DNA from: Castanea sativa
Taxonomy: Eukaryota > Streptophyta > Magnoliopsida > Fagales > Fagaceae
Reading direction: 5' to 3'
NCBI RefSeq assembly: GCF_040712315.1
Contig: NC_134016.1
Location: forward strand, 49,106,986-49,170,985
Length of the DNA stretch: 64,000 nt
Numbering within the stretch: the stretch's first letter is position 1; the number at the start of each line of letters is the position of its first letter. The notes beneath the pieces were generated by a model. It made no database searches and was not told the origin of the DNA. It saw only the letters and a program-made list of their open reading frames with translations. The position numbers and the translations under genes are program-made. Below are positions 57,395-64,000 of the stretch, piece after piece.

Positions 57395-57868
57395 AGAAAA
57401 AATAATGATTTTTTTTTTTTAAGATTAAACAAAGAAAAATGTTACATCGATAATATTTAGTGGGCGTTTGGATCAGGATGAGATGAATTTGCATTTGCGT
57501 TTTGAGTTTTGCTTCTTTTTTTTTTCTTTTTTTTCTGCACATGTTTCAGCTTTAGAGGACAAGTGCACTGTTGAGTACTATTCACGCATTGTTGAGCTGT
57601 ATTTTTGACATTTTTGTGCACACTATTGGGTCTTGTGTACTGTTCACGAAACCCACAAACTTCACTTTTCAGTAATTTTTTCATTAAAAATGGATTTCAC
57701 TACATTATTCACATATTTAAAAATTATTTTGTTACGGTATTTTCTGTTTTCTGTTTTCAGCTGTATCCAAACAGACCCTTAATAACAAATCATAACAATT
57801 CCTTCCAAAGAAAAAATAATGATTTTTTTTAAGATTAAATAAAAAAGTACTACATCAATAATATTTCA
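57395..57868. mobile_element. hAT-like MITE between 60-bp direct repeats
   Basis: The element spans about 57,460-57,781, from gggcgtttggatcagg to its near complement tatccaaacagaccc. It is flanked by imperfect 60-bp direct repeats (aaaaaataatgattttttt ... ataatattt) at 57,397-57,461 and 57,808-57,868. These are far longer than a transposition duplication. Confidence 0.55.
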
Positions 57869-58543
57869 TAACAATTAAGAAGTAATTAGTTATTATTGGT
57901 TATAACATGGAACTAAAGTGATAGATTTAGATCTCAAAGTTCTAAATTTTGGGACTAAAGTTTTATTGTTGTTATATAGTATGATAAGATTATAAGAGGG
58001 TGTATGTATAAGAGGTTTTATAAGAAAATATTATAATATTCAAAATCAATTGAAAAAAATATTAGAATAACAACTTGAACCTTATGTGATAAATAGTAAC
58101 GAGCTCAAATAAGCCTAGTCAAAAGACTTGGTCAAAGAATTTTATCTCTATTTTTGGAGGGTAATAGATTAGCTGAACAAAGTACATGTTTTCTCTACAC
58201 GTGAGTTGAGTTTAAATCTTATACTTGACTTTCTCGGCTCCATTTTATTCTCCACAAATAAAAATTTGCCATATATACATCTAATTAATGTTATATGTAT
58301 TTAATTCTTAGACTTTTTTCATGTTTTAGTAATCTGGTGTTTGAGTTTGACATGACAATAAAATAAAAAAGAAGTACTCCCCACTTCCCTCGGAAAAGGG
58401 ATCACTTGATTTTGTTGTCATTGTCAATAGGAATTAGATATCAATTAAGAGTCAATATCTTACAACCCTATTAATGATGTAACTTATTTCACAAACAGTC
58501 AATATAGACCAAATAACTTTTAGAAATGCTACGTCACATTTTC
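57869..58543. other. Intergenic DNA, nothing recognised
   Basis: AT-rich, stops in all frames. Confidence 0.6.
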
Positions 58544-58551
58544 AAGACAAA

Positions 58552-59233
58552 ACTTAGGGTCAGTCCATTTGGATGAAAAATAAGGAAGCCGGAAAATAGA
58601 GGAAGAAAAATAGAGTGGAAAATATTATTTTTTATTGTTCATTTGGAAAATGAAAATAGGAAGAAAAGAAAACCAAGGAGAAAGTTTTCTCTCCAAGCCC
58701 ACATTTTTTTTCCTTCCAAATCGAAAGGAAAATCTGGAAAGAAAAGTGTTATGGTAGCACTTTTACAAAAATACCCTCTTCTCACCTATTTTTTTTTTTT
58801 CAACGTTCTCCTCTCTGTTTTTATTTTTTATTTTTTATTGTGACCTAAAATGTTCTCTTTTCCTTTTTTTTTTCCCAACATGACCTAATTTTCAACGTTT
58901 TTTTTTCAACGTGACCTAATCTAATTTTTACATTATAATAATAAAAATAATAATAATAATTTATATATATGATGTGATAAATTTTATATTATATAATGAG
59001 TACAAATAAATCTATTTCTTACATATTATGTAATAAGGGTATAATAGTCAATTTATATAAATTACATTTTCCATCCTTCAATTTTTCTCTCCAACCGAAC
59101 AAAAGAGTTTTCCACCCTCCCACTTTTTCACTCGTCCAACCGAACACACAAGAGGGAAAACTAAATATTTTCCATCCTCCCACAATTTTCCATCCTCCCA
59201 CTTTTCCACTCCTCCAATCGAACGGACCCTTAG
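58552..59233. mobile_element. hAT-type MITE with 8-bp target duplication
   Basis: About 681 bp flanked by perfect 8-bp repeats aagacaaa (58,544-58,551 and 59,234-59,241). Ends cttagggtcagtcc and, as complement, ctaagggtccgttc. The interior is rich in ggaaaa/ttttcc. A 66-codon frame at 58,643 is low-complexity and not called. Confidence 0.75.
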
Positions 59234-59241
59234 AAGACAAA

Positions 59242-59684
59242 CTGTTATTGATGGTAAAATAATGATATCAGTGGTGAACTAAAATTAGAATTAATAACAA
59301 CTTACCATTCAAGATTTATTGTGAAAATATTGTAAACATATATTTATGACTTTTATATAAACACACTATAAATATCAATTTTATTTCTCATCATTATCTA
59401 ACTTTCTCAAATTATGGAGAAAATTGTCACTATATACTTTCTAAATTGTGGAGAAAATTGATACTAACGGTTATTAATGATTTATGTGGTAAGCCCCAAT
59501 TAAAACCAATAATAAATGTGTCAACTCGTTCCAATCAAACAAGAAGATTGAAGGCATCATCTACAAAAATTGTCATGGCTTAGAAGTCAGACCTTGGACA
59601 AAGATGACTAAGGATCTAAACAAAGAGGCCGAAGCAAGACAAGTGTGCATTGAGAGGGAAACAACATTCACACACAGCTATTAT
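59242..59684. other. Intergenic DNA, nothing recognised
   Basis: AT-rich DNA without a gene or clear element. Confidence 0.55.
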
Positions 59685-60555
59685 AGCATTGGCATCCAAA
59701 ATGTTATTTTGCCCCCACAACAACAAAAAGCAAGCAACATTTGAGTGTCTATTCTTAAAAAAATTTAAATACTTGCTATAGTAACCTCCTTTTATTATAC
59801 TACAACTTACTATAGCAAATTTTACTCTCTTTTTTATTTATTTATTAGCTTTAATTCCTCTCGCCTCTCTCCTAACTCTCTCTTCCCTCTCAGTCTCTCT
59901 CACCTTGTTTTCTCCCTCTCTCTCTCTCTCTCATCAAACCTCTATGACTGAGCTAACAAATCTCCACTTTTGCCACTGTCATCATCGATGGCTTTGCAAT
60001 GATGCATGAAGTGATGTGGCAGATAAACGTGGGTCTCATGGATTGGTGGAGCTCATGGGTTTGATTATTTTTGGGTTGGATAGTGGAGCTCATGGGTTCC
60101 GGTGGTTTGTTCTGGGCTAGGCAATGGTTATGGGCGGTGTGTTTGCAATGGGTCTCAATGCCAATGATGGTAGGCTGTGATGGTGTGTGTTTGACCAATT
60201 TGGGTTCGGGATGAGTTGATTTGTTTTGGATTTCGATTTTGGTGGCGGTGGGTTATCCTGATATGTGATTATGGCTGTGGGTTGAGAACGTGGCGGTGGG
60301 TTGTTACGCACCATGGATTTGATTTATTCTGGGTTGCTTCAGACAAGAGAGAGGAAGAGAGATACCATGTCAAAGAGAAAGAGAGAAAAATGAATTAATA
60401 CATAAATAGTGTTGATTTTATGTGAATAATAAGGGATAGAATGTTGTGTGAATGGTAAAATAATGTATTAAAATAAATAAAGTAGTTTTTTGTGTTAAAA
60501 TAGATTTTTATTTATTTTTTAAAATTTGAATAGCCAGACGCTAATGCTCTTAGCT
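59685..60555. mobile_element. Probable MITE, GT-rich interior
   Basis: Left end tagcattggcatccaaaatg and right end, as complement, gagcattagcgtctggctat are imperfect inverted repeats. The interior has a (CT)n-rich part near 59,860-59,935, a TG-rich tract with repeated gtgggtt/atgggtt words, and a (GA)n-rich part at 60,345-60,390. No coding sequence; target duplication not resolved. Confidence 0.45.
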
Positions 60556-61939
60556 ATAAATAACCTCGAGTAGACCTATTCGCCTACCAAAATTGATCTA
60601 TCCTTCCTTCAAAGCATTTTTGATGACTACCACACCACCTCACAAGGACATGGGGCTGTCAGCCCAACCAAGCCTAGTCCAATTGAGTAAACATATTCTG
60701 AAAGATTAACGAAGCCAGAAGGATGCTCTGGTTTTATTTGTTTTTAGGCCCATTGAGCTCAAACTCATAAAGGAGCCAACCAATTCACCATCCAAAATAT
60801 AATAAGAACAGTCAATACAGGTCTCATTATAAAAACAAGAAGTACATAACCACCAAATTTCATTGTCTACAAGAGAAATGCATACATATAAAATAAGACC
60901 TAAGAAGCTACTTGCTAAGCATTCCTCTTAAAAATTAAGTTTCACTCTGACCCATCTGCCTTCCACCTCTAGCAAATTAGTGCTTCTTCACATAACCTGC
61001 ATTTTCATACAAACACAAATCCATCCTCGCATTAATTATACACCAAAGGTTTAAAAAAAAAAATTTCTCCACGATCTAATTCAAGTAGCTAGAGGAGGCT
61101 AAAATTCATAAATCATAATATTACAACTATCAAAAGCATCTCAGGAACAGCCTCTCAACAGCTTACTTATGAACATTAATATCAGAAACTTTCTCCAAAT
61201 TTTGGATGTGCAAACAGATGACATCAACTACAGCTTATAAAAAATGTAAACATTACATTCTCAAACTATTTGTCCTGATAATATATACGCGATGCCTTTA
61301 AATAGCACCAATATAGATGACTAGTGCTGATGGTTATCACAAGTACATTACATGATTAAACAATACACATTGAGACTTGAGTTGTACATTATGAAAACAA
61401 AATAGAGATGAACTACAGGACGTTTTAGAAAAGAGAAAACACATTTCAGATAGGCATTTATACAATGGTGTGATACACCACAATGGTAGTGATCCAGCAG
61501 AAACCACTATTTTATAATAACCTGATAAGCTCTTTTAAATATTTATTTTTTGATCATTAGTCATGAATTACGTAGGATCACAATATTTTGAGTTTTCAAC
61601 CTATACAAAAGTACATCACCAATGTCTGCAAGTACCAAAATCCACAATTCTGAGGCTGAGACTAAAATAAATACTAAGAACCATTCATTGCACCAAACTA
61701 AAATGCCAAAGAAATACAATGATCATATTCAAACCATCTCCAATAAATGGTAGAGGAAGAAATACCATCAATAAGACCATAAAATCACTATCGTGATTTC
61801 TCATAATGCTTCCATCTCAACTCTCAAACTTTCAGTATCATTTTTATAAAGTCATACTAAAATTTTTTATCCTCTAACAATGGGGGTAATATCAATTTTA
61901 TCCCTATGCATTTAATTCAGTCAATTTTTTCACTCATAA
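60556..61939. other. Intergenic DNA; may include the SEC61 gamma 3' exon
   Basis: No protein-coding gene seen. On the minus strand a possible splice acceptor, aaaatgcag, ends at 60,997, followed by DNA resembling a 3' untranslated region. The SEC61 gamma stop codon is directly followed by gtattg, so a spliced 3' untranslated region is possible. Confidence 0.35.
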
Positions 61940-61947
61940 CTTTTAAC

Positions 61948-62389
61948 CTAGAAAGCACGGACACAAAAACGGGTATGGGAATGGGTACGACTTGGTAACA
62001 TGGTATTCTTTTGAAATAATTATTAAATATATTTTTATTTATATTTTCTATATATAGTTAAGCATTTATTTTTCATAGAATGTTAAATATATAAATCAAT
62101 TTAAGAGTAATAATGGATAATAAAGTGAATATGAAAGGATGTTTAGAAATTAGAATAGAAACCAAGAATAAGAATATTTATTAATTTTCAAATGCACGGT
62201 TACTATTAGAGCATGAATGCTCTATTTTGTTTTGTGAAAGGATATTCGACTCCTCTTGTTTCCGTGTCCCTCCCCTGTCCAGCATTTTTTTTCCTTATTT
62301 TAAAAAGGGGCATGACTAGAGACGCATGCAAAAGTGTCCAATGTCCAACACAGGTACGGCACTCCAAATGAAGTGTCTGTGCTTCATAG
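61948..62389. mobile_element. Non-autonomous hAT-type element, second family member
   Basis: 442 bp between ctagaaagcacggacac and, as complement, ctatgaagcacagacac, the same terminal family as 5,148-6,009. Flanks cttttaac (61,940-61,947) and cttttaaa (62,390-62,397) match in 7 of 8 bases. Non-coding interior. Confidence 0.7.
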
Positions 62390-62397
62390 CTTTTAAA

Positions 62398-62891
62398 CCA
62401 AGTGTATTGATCCTCAAAAAAGTAAACTCTATGCATTAAAATTGACTCTTTTTTGTGAGATTCGAACATCGGTTCTCCTATAAAATAAAATTTACTCGGA
62501 TTTTTGAAAGTTGGAGGACAATATTGTCCTAATTAATAGTCGAGCGATGAAATTGAAATTGTGACAAATGTACAGGATTACAATTGAAGTTTGGATTTTG
62601 TCAAATTTACAAACAATGACTCTAATGGCCTTCATTCATGTCGAGTAATACATGAAATTTATTCATAACGAAATGCGATGACAATAATTCTAGAAACCAA
62701 TCCTGAATCATCCAAATAAGTATTTAGTTTTAATCAAAGAATTGCATGCAATCAGTACTACTCACAAAAATGGCAATGAAAAGAGGATTTCATCAAGTGC
62801 ATGTCGATTTGAATAACAAACTCTAAACTCTAAAACCTAACAGAAAATCTTGATTAAAATAGGAGTATAGAGATCGAATTCGAAGCAATAC
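62398..62891. other. DNA downstream of SEC61 gamma, nothing recognised
   Basis: AT-rich; possibly part of a 3'-untranslated-region intron of SEC61 gamma. Confidence 0.4.
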
Positions 62892-63087
62892 CTATGCGGA
62901 ACCGACGATAATGTTGTTGATCGGAATAAAGATCAGCTTCACGAAGAAGCCGACGAATCCCATCACCACGAATCCGATCGCTGTACGGAACGCCACTTTC
63001 GTGAATTCTGCACCAAAAAACCTAATTTCAGTGCCCGATCCACACAGATCCAAACAAAATCCACAAATGTATATATATAGTGAGAGA

Positions 63088-63125
<38 letters not shown>

Positions 63126-63218
63126 TTTGCGATCGGGCTTGTGGCAGCGCTTGACAAGGCGGACGCTATCCTTGGCGAACTCTCTGAGAGGATCGACGAC
63201 TGAGTCAATGGCGTCCAT
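62892..63218 (-). CDS. SEC61G: SEC61 gamma subunit of the ER translocon, two exons
   Basis: Small tail-anchored subunit of the Sec61 channel that moves new proteins into or across the ER membrane. Exon 1 is 63,218-63,125 ([18 protein letters not shown] ... HKPDRK), the intron 63,124-63,008 (gttt...gcag) contains a (CT)n tract, and exon 2 is 63,007-62,892 ([18 protein letters not shown] ... INNIIVGSA). The spliced protein is 69 residues, the usual plant length, with one C-terminal membrane helix and the cytosolic amphipathic helix in front. Phase 1 junction K-G/AA gives E. The stop TAG runs straight into gtattg, a possible 3' intron. A (CT)n leader lies upstream. No lesions. Confidence 0.95.
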
Positions 63219-63234
63219 TTCTCCGATTCTATGT

Positions 63235-63273
<39 letters not shown>

Positions 63274-63298
63274 AGATCTGAAATTTGATAGCTGAGGG

Positions 63299-63333
<35 letters not shown>

Positions 63334-63540
63334 ATTGAGTATTTGTTGTGAAGGAAAAGATTTGGTATTAGGACACGTCTGGAAGCTGGGCTGACTTTGT
63401 ATTGGTCAAAATTGGAAGGAAATTGTTTTAACGATAGGACGAAAATACCCTTGAATAAACTTTGTCTCTGACGACTTGTTCGTTTTTATTGGGCCATAAA
63501 AACAAGCTGAACCCAATATTAAAAGTTCAGTTTTATTTCA
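63219..63540 (-). promoter_or_regulatory. SEC61 gamma leader and upstream region
   Basis: Two (GA)n tracts (63,238-63,271 and 63,303-63,331), read as (CT)n on the gene strand, flank ctagatctgaaatttgatag. The rest is AT-rich without a certain TATA box. Confidence 0.5.
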
Positions 63541-63544
63541 TTTT

Positions 63545-64000
63545 TGCATTTGAACAGTTTATTTTTTGTCAATTTATTTTACTATTTAACTTATTTTTGT
63601 TATTATTTATAAGTTTTATTGTACTTTTTGTTATTGTTTATGAGTTCTACTATACTATTTCAGCTAATTTTTACCTTTATCTAAAGTTCTTTTAGCAAAA
63701 AGTTTTCAGTTTCAGCAAAATAAGCGAATCTCAAACAGGTGTAGACTCCATTTGGATACCAACGAAAAATGAAAATTATTTCACTATTTAGCTAATTTTT
63801 GCTACTATTTATGGGCCCACTGCACTTTTTGCTACTATTCATAGGCCCCATGGTACTATTTCAGCTAACTTTTACTTTTATCTACACTTCTTTCAGCAAT
63901 AAGTTTTCAGTTTCAGCAAAATAAGTGGTATCCAAACAAACTCCTAAGTGTATGTTTGGCTCTAACTTATTATAACTATTCAGCTTTTACCTTTATTTAT
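63545..64000. mobile_element. Row of two related MITEs and the start of a third
   Basis: Copy at about 63,545-63,737 and copy at 63,744-63,946 share the words agtttcagcaaaataag, ctatttcagctaa and ttacctttatct/ttacttttatct. The second has clear ends ccatttggatacca and tggtatccaaa. A third start (tgtttggctctaac) is cut by the window edge at 64,000. All run the same way. Non-coding. Confidence 0.55.

Noticed and set aside
62911..63288. 125-codon plus-strand frame over SEC61 gamma
   Set aside because: Antisense shadow with Arg-Glu repeats from (GA)n.
1..64000. CRISPR arrays, rRNA, tRNA genes
   Set aside because: None recognised; repeats here are microsatellites, MITEs and block duplications of a plant nuclear genome.

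Overview
This is AT-rich nuclear DNA from a flowering plant, most likely a woody eudicot. The signs are plant-type introns, a plastid-targeted acetolactate synthase, an Xa21/EFR-class LRR receptor kinase, many MITEs, (GA)n/(CT)n tracts next to gene starts, and an endogenous Caulimoviridae insertion. I could not fix the species. Genes are sparse and most of the window is duplicated or transposon-derived.

Layout. 1-5.1 kb: repeat blocks (here called alpha and gamma) with two Mutator-type MITEs. 5.1-6.0 kb: a hAT-type element. 6.3-9.0 kb: a decayed HDA14-like histone deacetylase. 9.8-14.3 kb: block D, with a truncated SNM1/Apollo-like nuclease fragment and an RNase H-like scrap. 14.9-16.9 kb: another RNase H remnant and a third nuclease fragment. 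17.5-20.6 kb: an LRR receptor kinase on the minus strand, complete except for one frameshift. 21.6-23.5 kb: block epsilon. 23.53-40.83 kb: a 17.3-kb rearranged viral insertion. 40.8-52.7 kb: second and third copies of alpha/gamma and second copies of epsilon and D, joined in a new order. 54.7-56.7 kb: intact acetolactate synthase. 57.2 kb: CCT-delta chaperonin fragment. 57.4-62.4 kb: several MITEs. 62.9-63.2 kb: intact two-exon SEC61 gamma. 63.5-64.0 kb: a run of short MITE copies.

The virus-derived locus is the most interesting part. It holds two kinds of unit that share nearly the same intergenic region (TATA-like box, tRNA-Met primer-binding site and about 75 nt of leader) but differ in coding content. 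Unit A (plus strand, tandem, 6,043-bp period) carries movement protein, zinc knuckle, protease, reverse transcriptase/RNase H and an unknown ORF2, but no coat-protein core. Unit B (minus strand) carries coat protein, zinc knuckle, protease and a different unknown ORF, but no reverse transcriptase. This is what a two-component florendovirus-like genome would look like; a deletion history is the alternative. Differences between the tandem A copies fall in long patches almost only on CAG/CTG triplets, in a direction that does not fit cytosine deamination. This points to methylation-linked sequencing error, so some apparent frameshifts may not be real. A second copy of the flanking DNA at 44.65 kb preserves the site without the insertion.

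Only acetolactate synthase (branched-chain amino acid synthesis, plastid) and SEC61 gamma (ER translocon) look fully functional. They are unrelated housekeeping genes. Coordinates of repeat blocks were set by eye and may be off by tens of bases.
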